In this document: positions 8,665 to 17,744 of the stretch, piece by piece
How the letters are laid out: every line of letters starts with the position of its first letter
Numbering within the stretch: the first letter of the stretch is position 1
Assembly: GCF_007558815.1 (NCBI RefSeq)
Contig: NZ_VLTJ01000001.1
Location: 1-64,000, forward strand
From: Verticiella sediminum
Lineage (GTDB): Bacteria > Pseudomonadota > Gammaproteobacteria > Burkholderiales > Burkholderiaceae_B
Direction of reading: 5' to 3'
Length of the DNA stretch: 64,000 nucleotides
Notes under the pieces: model-generated
The model's input: only the letters and a program-made list of their open reading frames with translations
Databases searched by the model: none
What the model was told of the DNA's origin: nothing
Made by a program: the position numbers and the translations under genes

Positions 8665-10050
8665 GTGAACACACCATTCGAAGCGCTCCGTTCCCCTTCG
8701 TACGCGATCGCACCGGCGCTCGTCGTGACGCCGCAAGGTCCGGTTCGCGACTGCGTGGTGGTGGTGGCTTCCGGAAAGATCGCATCGGTCGAGACGATGC
8801 AATCGTTCCGGGAGCGGCAACCCGACGAACCGGTGCTCGAACTCAGGCACACCGCCATGATGCCCGGCATGGTCGATGCGCACACGCACGCGGGCCAGAC
8901 TTTCGGCAAGGCGCACATCTGCGGCGAGCCCACCCAGATCTGGCGGCGGATCTGGGTGCCTCTGGAAGACGCGCTCGACGAAAGACGCGCCTATCTGTCG
9001 GCAAAGCTGATGTTCCTGGAAGCGTTGCGGGGCGGTTTCACCACCCTCGTGAATTTCAATCGCAATTCGCCGGAGAACAATGAAGCCGTGCATCGGGCGG
9101 CGGTCGATTCCGGAATCCGGCTCGTGTCGGGCGTGGCTGCGTCGACGGATTCTCCGTCCGCCGCCCACGTCATCCGGACCGCGCAAGACCACGTATCCGC
9201 CTGCCGTGCGCATCCGCGGGTACATCCGTCGCTGTGCTTCGGCTTCTACGGCGAGTCCCTGGCGGGCCTGGAGCTGGCAGCGCTGTCGGAGATCGGCAAG
9301 TTCTGCGTCGAAGACAAGCTGCTGTTCCAGATGCATTCCAACGAACACTTCCCCGACGTGCACGACTGCATCGTCCGTTTCGGCAAGCGGCCCATCGAAC
9401 TCTGGAACGAACTCGGTATTCTGCACCGCCTCACGCTGCTGCATCACGCCACGCTGGTCAGCGCGAATGAAGTCGCCTTGCTGGAGGATACCGGCGCGGG
9501 GGTGAGCTACAACCCGGTGGCGAGCCAGTGGAAGGGCAACGCCGTCGCACCCGCGCTGGAATATGCGCGCCGAGGCATAGCGATGGGCCTGGGCACGGAC
9601 GCAACGCGCATGGACGGGTTCCGGAACATGGACGCCGCCGAGAGCTGTCAGCGCATTGCGCACGGCATGCCGGTTCTGGACTTCTCTTGCGGTGCAGGCT
9701 GGACCTGGGTCGAGGCGGCGACGCGCGGCGGGGCAAGGGCAAGCGGTCTGGGCTCGATCACGGGTGCGATCGAGCCCGGCCTGGCCGCGGACTATCTCCT
9801 GCTCGACACCCGGATGCCCGAGCTGCTGCCGTCCTGCGACTTCGAATGGGAGCTCGTGCGGTTCTACCAACGCGACCAGATCCGCGCCGTCGTCGTCGGC
9901 GGCAATCTCGTGATGGTGAACGGCCGGCCGGTCGGCTGGGACATGGATGCGTTCATGGAAGAGACCGGGGTGGCCGCGCAGGAGATGCTCGAGGAAGCCC
10001 GCATTACCCGAGTGCATGCCGTCTCCAGCACGTTGCGCCCAGGCAAATAG
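8665..10050 (+). CDS. amidohydrolase, TrzN/AtzA/MTA-SAH deaminase-like
   Basis: 461 residues from a GTG start. Metal and catalytic motifs of the amidohydrolase superfamily are visible: MVDAHTHAGQTF (HxH), FQMHSNEHFPDVHDC, the histidines of LTLLHHATLVS, and GLGTDATRMDG with the metal-binding Asp. This subgroup includes chlorohydrolases, guanine/cytosine-type deaminases and methylthioadenosine deaminases, all acting on C-N or C-Cl bonds of heterocycles. The last gene of the cluster, it probably acts on the imported compound. A TTG start at 8602 is possible but overlaps the palindrome, so GTG at 8665 is preferred. Confidence 0.85.
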   Translation: MNTPFEALRSPSYAIAPALVVTPQGPVRDCVVVVASGKIASVETMQSFRERQPDEPVLELRHTAMMPGMVDAHTHAGQTFGKAHICGEPTQIWRRIWVPLEDALDERRAYLSAKLMFLEALRGGFTTLVNFNRNSPENNEAVHRAAVDSGIRLVSGVAASTDSPSAAHVIRTAQDHVSACRAHPRVHPSLCFGFYGESLAGLELAALSEIGKFCVEDKLLFQMHSNEHFPDVHDCIVRFGKRPIELWNELGILHRLTLLHHATLVSANEVALLEDTGAGVSYNPVASQWKGNAVAPALEYARRGIAMGLGTDATRMDGFRNMDAAESCQRIAHGMPVLDFSCGAGWTWVEAATRGGARASGLGSITGAIEPGLAADYLLLDTRMPELLPSCDFEWELVRFYQRDQIRAVVVGGNLVMVNGRPVGWDMDAFMEETGVAAQEMLEEARITRVHAVSSTLRPGK

Positions 10051-10183
10051 GCGGGACGTCGCTTGCGGCGGGCGCCCGGCTCGGCCATCGGGTCGCCGGG
10101 TGTCGGCGGGCGCGGAGCCGAGCCGGGTGCCGCGACGGAAGGCACGAATCGCCTAACGCTTCCTAGTGATAAGCTTATGCCCC

Positions 10184-11914
10184 ATGCGGGCAATGATGCG
10201 GCGTTGGCTTCCTTTTCTCGCGTGGCGACGCCCCACGCTTTCAGTCATCGGGGCGGACGCCCGGGCCGGGATCGCCGTCGGGCTGGTGCTCATCCCGCAA
10301 GCCGTGGCCTATGCAGTGCTGGCCGGCATGCCGCCCATCACGGGGCTGTACGCAGCCCTGCTGCCCGCCGTCATCGGCGTGCTCTGGGGCTCCTGCAACC
10401 TGCTCGGCGCCGGCCCCACCGCGCTCACCTCCATGCTCGTCGCCGGCTCGCTCGCCGGGATGGCCGCCGTCGCCTCGCCGGAATGGGTCGAACTGGCGAT
10501 CTGGCTGGCCCTGCTCGCAGGCGTCATGCAGATCCTGCTCGGCTCGCTCAAGCTCGGCTCCATCGTCAACTTCCTCTCGGGCCCCGTGATCGGCGCCTTC
10601 ACCCAGGCAGCCGCCGTGCTGATCCTGCTGTCCCAACTGGGCGGGATGCTCGGCGTGAACGCCCAGCAGGTGCAGGCCATGATCGCCATGGGCGGCGGCG
10701 CGGGCGCGGTCTGGCAGACTCTGCATTGGGGGGCATTCGCGTTCGGCGTCGGCACGCTGGCCTTCCTGCTCGTGCTCAAGAAGCACAGCCGCCGCTTTCC
10801 GCTGATTCTGATCGCCGGCGTGGTGTGCACGCTCATCAGTTGGCTCACGCCGTTTCATGTCTCCGGGGGCGCCATCGTGGGCGACCTGCCCTCGGGCCTG
10901 CCCCAACTCGTGCTGCCGGGCGTGCCGAGCTGGCAGGAGATCCGCCTGCTGCTGCCCCTGGCTGCGGTGATCGCCCTGGTGAGCTTCATCGAGGCCGTCA
11001 GCAGCGCGCGCGTCATCACCCGCGACCGGCGCGAGCGCTGGAACGAGAACCAGGAGCTGATCGGCCAGGGCCTGGCCAAGGTGGCTTCGGGGCTGTCGGG
11101 GGCCTTCCCGGTGAGCGCGTCGTTCTCGCGCTCCGCGCTGTACCTCTACGCCGGTGCGGTCAGCGGCTGGGCGGCGGTCTTCACCGCGCTATGCATCGTT
11201 GCCGCGCTGCTCTGGCTGACGCCGGCGCTGGCCTGGGTGCCGGTGGCGTTTCTCGCCGCGGTGATCGTGGTGTCGGTGCTGAACCTGATCCGTCCTTCCT
11301 GGTTCATCAACCTGTGGCGCAGTTCGCGCGCCGAGGCCCTGATCGCCATCGCCACCTTCGCGGCCACGCTGATCGCCGCGCCCCAACTGCAGTGGGGCGT
11401 GCTGACCGGCTTTCTGCTCGCCCTGGTGCACTACCTCTACCAGCGCTCGCATCCGCGGCTGGTGGAAGTGTCGATCCACCCCGACGGCACGCTGCGCGAC
11501 CGCGCGCGCTTCGCCCTGCCGAGGCTGGCGCCCGATCTGCTCGCCGTGCGCATGGATGCGTCGCTGAACTTCGTCAGCGCGCCCCAGCTCGAACGCTACC
11601 TGCGCGACGCCATCCAGCGCGAGCCCGGCCTGCGCCGGGTGCTGCTCGACGCGCTGCCCATCAACGACATCGATACGACCGGGCTGGACATGCTCAATAC
11701 TCTGATCGCCGAGCTGCGCGACCGGGGCGTGACGTTCTACTTCGCGGCCGTGAAGAAACAGGTGGAAGACGCCTTCCGTCAGGACGGCCTGCTCAAGCGG
11801 GTGCCGGCCGAGCAGTTCTTCCGCACCGAGGCCGAGGCGGTGGCTCACCTGCGCGCGCCCGGCGAGGATGCGGACGGCACCGAGGCCAAGGGCCTCGACG
11901 CCGCCCTGGCCTGA
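10184..11914 (+). CDS. SulP family anion transporter with C-terminal STAS domain
   Basis: 576 residues. The N-terminal 400 hold about 11-14 hydrophobic segments with SulP signatures (DARAGIAVGLVLIPQAVAYAVLAG, PPITGLYAALLPAV, LGAGPTALTS). The STAS domain fills about residues 440-560 (LLAVRMDASLNFVSAPQLERYL, then LPINDIDTTGLDML). The family exchanges or symports sulfate, bicarbonate or dicarboxylates; the substrate cannot be read from sequence. The start was taken at the ATG at 10184; a GTG at 10166 and ATGs at 10193/10196 are also in frame. It is probably monocistronic, as flanking genes are not co-directional. Confidence 0.9.
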   Translation: MRAMMRRWLPFLAWRRPTLSVIGADARAGIAVGLVLIPQAVAYAVLAGMPPITGLYAALLPAVIGVLWGSCNLLGAGPTALTSMLVAGSLAGMAAVASPEWVELAIWLALLAGVMQILLGSLKLGSIVNFLSGPVIGAFTQAAAVLILLSQLGGMLGVNAQQVQAMIAMGGGAGAVWQTLHWGAFAFGVGTLAFLLVLKKHSRRFPLILIAGVVCTLISWLTPFHVSGGAIVGDLPSGLPQLVLPGVPSWQEIRLLLPLAAVIALVSFIEAVSSARVITRDRRERWNENQELIGQGLAKVASGLSGAFPVSASFSRSALYLYAGAVSGWAAVFTALCIVAALLWLTPALAWVPVAFLAAVIVVSVLNLIRPSWFINLWRSSRAEALIAIATFAATLIAAPQLQWGVLTGFLLALVHYLYQRSHPRLVEVSIHPDGTLRDRARFALPRLAPDLLAVRMDASLNFVSAPQLERYLRDAIQREPGLRRVLLDALPINDIDTTGLDMLNTLIAELRDRGVTFYFAAVKKQVEDAFRQDGLLKRVPAEQFFRTEAEAVAHLRAPGEDADGTEAKGLDAALA

Positions 11915-11944
11915 CGCGCCGGGCCGCAGCCTCGGCGCGGCGTG

Positions 11945-13009
11945 CTAGACCGTCTCGAAGCGGATGACGTTCTGATCGTCCAAGAAACGGCGCAGTACGC
12001 CCTGGAAGTAGAGCATGTGCAGGTGCGCCAGCGCTTCGCCGAGAGCGAAGGTGAGCTGGTGCAGGTCGAGCTTGCGGTGGAACATGATCGGCACCACGTC
12101 CGCCGCGGACATGGCGCGCTCCGCGCACGCGGTGCGCACTTCGTCCAGGCGGGCCGCGTGATGGTCGCGCTGCTGCTGGATGCGGGTGTGCAGGCCGAGG
12201 AACGGGCGCCCATGGGACGGCAGGACCAGGGTGTCCTCGGGCATGAAGGTGTACTTGTCGAGCGACGTGAGATAGAGGCGCAGCGGGTCGGCGTTGGGCT
12301 CCATGTCGTTCACGCTCACGTTGGTCGAGATGCGCGGCAGCACCATGTCGCCGGCGATGAAGATCTTTTCCTGCGCGCAGTAGAGCGACGCATGCTCGGG
12401 GGCGTGCCCTTCGCCGATGATGATCTGCCACTGCTTGCCGCCGATCTCGATCATCTGGTTGTCGACGATGCGATCGAACGACGGCGGCACCGAAGGTACA
12501 AGGTTGTTGTAGTACTTGCGGCGCTCGCGAAGCTGCTGCAGCGCCCCCTCGTCCAGCATGCCGTGACGGCGGAAGAACTGCGCCGCGTTCTCGCCGCCGG
12601 TGGCGCCGCCCTGCACCGAGGCCTGGGAGAACAGGCGCGCGGTCGTGTAGTCGGTGAGCGTCATCGCCAGCGGCGCCTCGAAGCGCTCGCAGAGCCAATC
12701 CGCCAGACCGACGTGGTCCGGATGCATGTGCGTGACCAGCACGCGCACGATGGGCAGGCCGTCCATGCCGTGCGCGAACACGTGCTCCCAGTGCGCCTTC
12801 ACTTCGTCGCGCGAGATGCCGCAATCGACTACCGTCCAGCCCTCGCGCCCGTCGACGCAGTCGCGCAGCAGCCACAGGTTCACGTGATCGAGCACGAACG
12901 GCAGGGGCATGCGCACCCAGCGGATGCCGGGCGCCACGTCGAATACATGGCCGGCCTCGGGCTGGGTGTCGCCCAGCGGATAATCGAGTTGTTGTTCCAG
13001 GGGATTCAT
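11945..13009 (-). CDS. metallo-beta-lactamase-fold hydrolase
   Basis: 354 residues. The metal-binding motif is VLVTHMHPDHVGLADWL (HxHxDH), with a later His in GEGHAPEH and an Asp in FIAGDMVLPRIS, so a di-metal MBL site is complete. The extra C-terminal region (about 240-354: LVLPSHGRPFLGLHTRI, then helical) resembles the LACTB2-like C-terminal helical domain. The natural substrate may be a thioester, lactone or phosphodiester. The gene is divergent from the MerR regulator at 13094, with a strong palindrome between them, so it is probably that regulator's target. Confidence 0.85.
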   Translation of the reverse strand: MNPLEQQLDYPLGDTQPEAGHVFDVAPGIRWVRMPLPFVLDHVNLWLLRDCVDGREGWTVVDCGISRDEVKAHWEHVFAHGMDGLPIVRVLVTHMHPDHVGLADWLCERFEAPLAMTLTDYTTARLFSQASVQGGATGGENAAQFFRRHGMLDEGALQQLRERRKYYNNLVPSVPPSFDRIVDNQMIEIGGKQWQIIIGEGHAPEHASLYCAQEKIFIAGDMVLPRISTNVSVNDMEPNADPLRLYLTSLDKYTFMPEDTLVLPSHGRPFLGLHTRIQQQRDHHAARLDEVRTACAERAMSAADVVPIMFHRKLDLHQLTFALGEALAHLHMLYFQGVLRRFLDDQNVIRFETV

Positions 13010-13062
13010 CGTTTTTCCGTTTCCGCGCCGCTCGCATCGCAGCGCTACTCTGCCTACAATAT

Positions 13063-13080
13063 CTTTACGTTTACGTAAAG
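13063..13080. promoter_or_regulatory. MerR-type operator, CTTTACGT-TT-ACGTAAAG
   Basis: A perfect inverted repeat with 8-bp arms and a 2-base spacer. It lies in the 84-base gap between the divergent MBL hydrolase (start 13009) and MerR regulator (start 13094). Its TTTACGT half-sites resemble those I recall for LiuR-type MerR regulators of branched-chain and acyl-CoA catabolism. Confidence 0.7.
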
Positions 13081-13093
13081 TGCCAGACCCTTC

Positions 13094-13495
13094 ATGACTT
13101 CGTCAACCACTTGGACGATATCCCAACTCGCGGAAGAGTTCGGCATCACCCCGCGGACCATCCGTTTCTACGAGGACGAGGCGATCCTGTCGCCCACGCG
13201 CCGGGGCAATCGGCGCGTGTACACCGCGCGCGACCGGGCGCACCTGAAAATGGCCGTGCGCGGGCGGCGGCTGGGGCTCTCGCTGGCCGAGATCCGCGAT
13301 CTCATCGGCATGTATGCCTCGCCGCAGGATGGCCGCCGCCAGCTCGAGCGCTATCTGCAGGTGCTGCGCGAGCATCGCCGCATGCTCGAACAAAAGCGCG
13401 AGGACATCGAGCAGACGCTGGCCGAGATCGACGAACAGGAAACGCAGTGCCTGCGTCTGCTCGCGCGCAGCAGCGAGGCGAGCAGCGCCGCGTGA
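13094..13495 (+). CDS. MerR family regulator, LiuR-like
   Basis: 133 residues. The N-terminal winged helix is WTISQLAEEFGITPRTIRFYEDEAIL, the MerR hallmark, followed by RRGNRRVYTARDRAHLKMAVRGRRLGLSLAEIRDLIGMY. A long coiled-coil dimer helix follows (about 80-125: VLREHRRMLEQKREDIEQTLAEIDEQ). No metal-binding cysteine pair is seen; only one Cys lies near the end. It matches the LiuR class, which senses acyl-CoA-type signals. A TACAAT hexamer at 13055-13060 may be the -10 element. The operator between it and the divergent gene implies autoregulation. Confidence 0.88.
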   Translation: MTSSTTWTISQLAEEFGITPRTIRFYEDEAILSPTRRGNRRVYTARDRAHLKMAVRGRRLGLSLAEIRDLIGMYASPQDGRRQLERYLQVLREHRRMLEQKREDIEQTLAEIDEQETQCLRLLARSSEASSAA

Positions 13496-13511
13496 GAGGC
13501 TTGCCCTGCGC

Positions 13512-14432
13512 TCAGGCCGCGCCGGCCTCGCGCAGGAAGTCCAGGATGTGCGTGCCGAGGATCTCCTCGCCGCTGTTGAAGTGCGCCATGATCGAGGCGT
13601 GGTTGTGCCGCGGCAGTTGCAGAAAGCGCGGCGCCACCCGGCGCGCCACGGCCAGGCGATGCGCGAACTCCAGCCCGTAGATGTCGAGCAGCGGGTTCTC
13701 GAACTCGGCCGTGACGACGAAGGTGGGCAGCGGGCTGCAATGCGCGAACAGCATCGGCGAATGCCGCTCGTATACCGAGAAATCATCGCCGAAATAGGAC
13801 GACACGCCGCCGGCGTTGGGATTCTCGGGCGAGCGGTCGGCACGCAGGCGCGCCGAGACCAGGATGTTGGCGGCCAGGTGCCGGCCGAGATAACCGACCC
13901 CCGAATCGAAAACGTAGCTCGCCACATGGGTGCCGCCCGCCGAATGCCCCAGCAGGGACATGCGCGCGGGGTCGCCGCCATGCTCGGCGATGTGCGTGTG
14001 CATCCACTGCACGGCGGCGGCCACGTCGTGGACCGCGTCCGGATACATCGCCTCGGGCGCCAGCCGGTACTCGATGTTCACGCCCACGAACCCATGGCGG
14101 GCGAACCAGTACAGCACATTGTCGAACATGCCCTGGGGGCCCGACTTGTCGCCACGCATGAAGGCGCCGCCATGCACGAAGGCGATCACGGGCGCGCCCG
14201 GTTTGACGGCCTTGGGCACGAAGACGTCGAGCGTCTGGCGCGGGTGCTCGCCGTAGGCCACGTCGCGCAGCACCTCGGCATGGCTGTTGTCCACGGCGGC
14301 AAGCAGGGGAGCGTAGGCGGCCTTGGCCTCGGCCGAGGCCGCGCGGATGTCCTGGTGCCAGCGCGGGCCGAGGCGGGCCATGAGTTCGCGCAGCGCCGCG
14401 GGCGCATCCTGCAGGGGAAGGGGATGGGTCAT
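13512..14432 (-). CDS. alpha/beta hydrolase (HSL/BD-FAE-like esterase)
   Basis: 306 residues. The oxyanion motif is FVHGGAFMRGDKSG and the nucleophile elbow LLGHSAGGTHVASYV. Acid and His residues are plausible near the end (EFENPLLDIYG, then RHNHASIMAHFNS). There is no signal peptide. Relatives include carboxylesterases and arylformamidases (kynurenine formamidase), so ester or N-formyl amide hydrolysis is possible. It ends 16 bases from the stop of the convergent MerR gene and begins 13 bases after the AmpG-like gene on the same strand, so those two probably form an operon. Confidence 0.85.
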   Translation of the reverse strand: MTHPLPLQDAPAALRELMARLGPRWHQDIRAASAEAKAAYAPLLAAVDNSHAEVLRDVAYGEHPRQTLDVFVPKAVKPGAPVIAFVHGGAFMRGDKSGPQGMFDNVLYWFARHGFVGVNIEYRLAPEAMYPDAVHDVAAAVQWMHTHIAEHGGDPARMSLLGHSAGGTHVASYVFDSGVGYLGRHLAANILVSARLRADRSPENPNAGGVSSYFGDDFSVYERHSPMLFAHCSPLPTFVVTAEFENPLLDIYGLEFAHRLAVARRVAPRFLQLPRHNHASIMAHFNSGEEILGTHILDFLREAGAA

Positions 14433-14445
14433 GGGTATCGGAACG

Positions 14446-15732
14446 CTAGGAAGTGATGGGACGATCGAGCTCGCGTATGGCCTCGCGCCGCAGATACAAC
14501 AACCACAGCCCCGGCAGCGCGATGACGACGGTCACCAGGAAGAACCCCGGCCAGCCGAAGGCCTGCACCAGCGGCGGCGCGAGCGGGCCGGCGAGGTAGG
14601 TGCGGCCCACGGCCGACAGCGCCGACAGCAGGGCATACTGGGTGGCGGTGAAGCGCGCATTGCAAAGCCCCATCATGAGCGCGACGAAGGCCGCCGTGCC
14701 CATGCCGCCGCAAAGGTTCTCGAACCCGATGGCGCTGGCCATGAGAACGAGATTCTTCGGAGTGACCGCAATGAGCCAGTATGAAAGATTCGATACCGCC
14801 TGCGCAAGCCCGAAGACCATGAGCGAGCGATACAGGCCCAGCCGCGCGAGCAGGCTGCCGCCGACCAGGGCTCCGACGATGGTCGCCGCCAGCCCCATCA
14901 CCTTGTTCACCGCGCCGACCTCGGTGGCGGAATAGCCCGCGCCGCGGATCAGGAACGTCGTCGACAACGCGCCGGCGAACGCATCGCCGAGCTTGTACAG
15001 CACGATGAGCGCGAGCAGCACGTAGGCGCCCTTGCGCGAGAAGAACTCGCGCATCGGCCCGCGGATCGCCTCGGACAGGTTGCGCGGCGCCGCCGCCGGC
15101 GTGTCCGGCTCGGGCGCGAAAAAGGTGGCGATGGCCAGCGCCGCCATCGCCGCGCCCATGACGACATACATGGCCTGCCAGCCGATCCAGGCGTCGGCGA
15201 TGATGAGCGCGAGCCCGCCCGAGACCAGCATGGCTATGCGATAGCCCAGCACCGACACCGCGGCGCCCGCGCCTCGCTCGGCCGGCGTGAGCACTTCGGT
15301 GCGATAGGCGTCGAAGGCGATGTCCTGGGTCGCCGACAGAAACGCGACCAGCACCGCCAGCAGCGACAGCGCCAGCAGCGCGGAGGACGGCGGAAACAGG
15401 CCCATCGCGGCGATGGCGGCCGCCAGCCCGAGCTGCGTTGCCAGTATCCAGCCCCGCCGCCGCCCGAGCCAGGGCGGCGCGTAGCGATCCACCAGCGGGG
15501 CCCAGAGGAACTTGAGCGTATAGGCCGAGCCCACCAGCGTCAGAAAGCCGATGGCCTGCAGATCGACCAGCTCCACCGTGGCCCAGGCCTGCAGCGTGCC
15601 GCCGGTGAGCGCCAGCGGCAAACCGCTGGCGAAGCCGAGCAGCAACAGCGGCGCGACGCGGCGGCTGGAATAAACGAGATAGGCCGGCGTGGCGATGACA
15701 CTCTCCCGAGAGCGCGCATGGAAAACAGGCAA
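14446..15732 (-). CDS. ampG: AmpG-like MFS permease (muropeptide transporter family)
   Basis: About 428 residues with 12 likely membrane segments. The N-terminal stretch [20 protein letters not shown], then [14 protein letters not shown], is the AmpG hallmark, and [20 protein letters not shown] is the second conserved loop. AmpG brings GlcNAc-anhydromuramyl peptides from the periplasm into the cytoplasm for recycling, which fits the amgK-murU pair near 60 kb. The start is odd: the only in-frame initiator before the first helix is a TTG at 15732, directly after a TGA, with no ribosome site. The GGGAGAG further in points at an ATC codon. A rare start codon or a sequence error is possible. Confidence 0.85.
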   Translation of the reverse strand: MPVFHARSRESVIATPAYLVYSSRRVAPLLLLGFASGLPLALTGGTLQAWATVELVDLQAIGFLTLVGSAYTLKFLWAPLVDRYAPPWLGRRRGWILATQLGLAAAIAAMGLFPPSSALLALSLLAVLVAFLSATQDIAFDAYRTEVLTPAERGAGAAVSVLGYRIAMLVSGGLALIIADAWIGWQAMYVVMGAAMAALAIATFFAPEPDTPAAAPRNLSEAIRGPMREFFSRKGAYVLLALIVLYKLGDAFAGALSTTFLIRGAGYSATEVGAVNKVMGLAATIVGALVGGSLLARLGLYRSLMVFGLAQAVSNLSYWLIAVTPKNLVLMASAIGFENLCGGMGTAAFVALMMGLCNARFTATQYALLSALSAVGRTYLAGPLAPPLVQAFGWPGFFLVTVVIALPGLWLLYLRREAIRELDRPITS

Positions 15733-15837
15733 TCATACAGGCCGGCCTGGCGGGCCGCCTTCGACGCCAGCCGCCCCGCCGAACCCGGAACGCGCGCGCG
15801 CTCCTACAATGCCCGCAAACCACCGCAGGGAGACCCC

Positions 15838-16290
15838 ATGTCACGTCCGCAACCGCCCGCGCGCAGCGACTACGCGCATTTCTCGCCGATCAGCACACGC
15901 TGGATGGACAACGACGCGTACGGCCACGTGAACAACGTCACGTACTACTCGTACTTCGACACCGCGGTGAATCGCTACCTGATCGAGAGCGGCGTGCTGG
16001 ACATCCAGAGCAGTCCGGTGATCGGGCTGGTCGTGGAAACGGGGTGCCAGTATTTTGCATCGGTGGCCTTTCCCGAGGCCGTGACCGCGGGCATCCGCGT
16101 CACCCGGCTCGGCACGAGCAGCGTGCGCTACGAAGTGGGCATCTTCCGCGAGGACGACCCGAGCGCCGCCGCGCAAGGCCATTTCGTGCACGTCTACGTC
16201 GACCGCGAGAGCCGGCGGCCGGTGCCGCTGCCGGCGCCGCTGCGCGCGGCGCTGGAGCGGCTCGTCGTCCCGCAGGCCGACGGCGGCTGA
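15838..16290 (+). CDS. acyl-CoA thioesterase, hotdog fold (YbgC/FadM-like)
   Basis: 150 residues. The active-site signature is [29 protein letters not shown], the 4-hydroxybenzoyl-CoA thioesterase/YbgC type with the catalytic Asp and GHVNN. It is a single hotdog domain of normal length, cytoplasmic. The ATG at 15838 has GGGAGA upstream. It is divergent from the AmpG-like gene. Likely role: hydrolysis of short or medium acyl-CoA. Confidence 0.9.
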   Translation: MSRPQPPARSDYAHFSPISTRWMDNDAYGHVNNVTYYSYFDTAVNRYLIESGVLDIQSSPVIGLVVETGCQYFASVAFPEAVTAGIRVTRLGTSSVRYEVGIFREDDPSAAAQGHFVHVYVDRESRRPVPLPAPLRAALERLVVPQADGG

Positions 16291-16358
16291 GGACGCTGCC
16301 TCGCGCGACACGGACCCGCCGGCTTGCCCGTCATCTCCCTGGCGGGCGCCACATCCGG

Positions 16359-17744
16359 CTATCCGAGCGCCTCGATGACCGCAGCCATGCGCAACGCGCG
16401 GGCATCCTCGAAGCGCGGCGCAACCACCTGCAAGCCGACCGGCAGGCCGCGCACGCTGCCCGCGGGCACCGCGCAGGCCGGTACGCCCGCGTAGTTGAAA
16501 AGCGGCGTGAAGGCCGCGTGGCCGCGCGAGGTGGCGGGCCGCCCGCCGATCGTCGCCGGATAGGGCTCGGCCAAGGGCCAGGCGGTGACGGGCGCAGCCG
16601 GGCACAAGAGGACGTCCCAGGACTCGAAGAACCGGGCCATGGCCCCGCGTATGCCCTCCTGCAGCCGCAGCGCCGCCGCGATCACGGCAGGCCCATGCCG
16701 TGCGCCGGCCTCGATCTGCGCGACGAGATCGGGATCGATGCGCTCGCGCTCGGCGGCCAGGCGTTCGCCATACAGCCGGTACAGCCCGGCCTGCTGCAAG
16801 GCGACGAGGGGATATTCGTGCACGCCGGGCGGCCAGACGGGGTCGGCGTCGGCGATCCGCCAGCCGGCGGCGCGCAAGGCCTGGATGCGTCGCGCGAATG
16901 CCTCGCGCACGTCGTCGTCCATGGCGAAGCCGCAGCCCAGGCCAGGGCTCCAGGCGACGCGCAACCCATCCGTGGCACGCAGCGGCGCGTCGACCCAGCC
17001 CGTCTCGTAGAGAATCGGCACGCCCGCCGGATCGCCAGCGTCATAGCGCGCGAGCAGCTCGAACAGCAGGGCCGCGTCGGCTACCTGCCGCGTCATCAAT
17101 CCGATCACCGAGAATCCGAAGTTGGGCTCGGCGAAACCCCACGGATGCGGAATCGTGCCGGCGCTGGGCTTGAGCCCGACGAGCCCGCAGTGCGCGGCCG
17201 GGCGCCGGGTGGAACCCCCGGCATCCGTGCCGACGGCGACGAGGCCCAGGCCTTGCGCCAGCGCCGCCACCGCGCCGCCCGAGGAGCCGCCCGGCGTGAG
17301 CCGCGGGTCCAGCGGATGACGCGTGGCGCCATGGAGCGGACTGTTGGTCACCCCCTTGCAGGCGAATTCCGGGCAATTGGTGATGCCCAGCATCACGCCG
17401 CCCAGCTCGCGCAGCCGGGCGACGACCCAGGCATCGCGCGGCGCGACGAAATCCTCGAAGAGACGCGAGCCCTGCGCGATGCGGTAGCCCTCGACCCACA
17501 GGTTGTCCTTCACCGTGAAGGGCACGCCGGCCAGGGGCAGCGCGGCGCCGTCCGCCACGCGCCGGTCGACGGCGGCGGCTTCCTCGAGCACCCTCTGCCG
17601 ATCGAAGCGCACGATGGCGTTCAGTGCGGGGTTAAGCCCGGCCACGCGATCGACGAAGTGGGCCGCAACGTCGACGGCGCGCGTGCGGCCCGATGCGACC
17701 TCTTCAGCCAGCTCGCGCAGACCCAGCTCGTGCCATTGCCTCAT
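16359..17744 (-). CDS. amidase signature family enzyme (module 2)
   Basis: 461 residues. The Ser-cisSer-Lys triad is visible: FTVKDNLWVEG (Lys), LTPGGSSGGAVAALA (cis-Ser in GGSSGG) and DAGGSTRRPAAHCG (nucleophile Ser). Family enzymes hydrolyse amides or ureas (AtzF, mandelamide amidase, GatA). Its start overlaps the stop of the racemase gene by 4 bases (ATGA at 17741-17744), and that gene overlaps the deacetylase gene in the same way, so the three proteins should be made together. In context it may hydrolyse an acyclic ureide or amide product of the upstream steps. Genomic GatA is unlikely as no gatB/C is near. Confidence 0.88.
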   Translation of the reverse strand: MRQWHELGLRELAEEVASGRTRAVDVAAHFVDRVAGLNPALNAIVRFDRQRVLEEAAAVDRRVADGAALPLAGVPFTVKDNLWVEGYRIAQGSRLFEDFVAPRDAWVVARLRELGGVMLGITNCPEFACKGVTNSPLHGATRHPLDPRLTPGGSSGGAVAALAQGLGLVAVGTDAGGSTRRPAAHCGLVGLKPSAGTIPHPWGFAEPNFGFSVIGLMTRQVADAALLFELLARYDAGDPAGVPILYETGWVDAPLRATDGLRVAWSPGLGCGFAMDDDVREAFARRIQALRAAGWRIADADPVWPPGVHEYPLVALQQAGLYRLYGERLAAERERIDPDLVAQIEAGARHGPAVIAAALRLQEGIRGAMARFFESWDVLLCPAAPVTAWPLAEPYPATIGGRPATSRGHAAFTPLFNYAGVPACAVPAGSVRGLPVGLQVVAPRFEDARALRMAAVIEALG

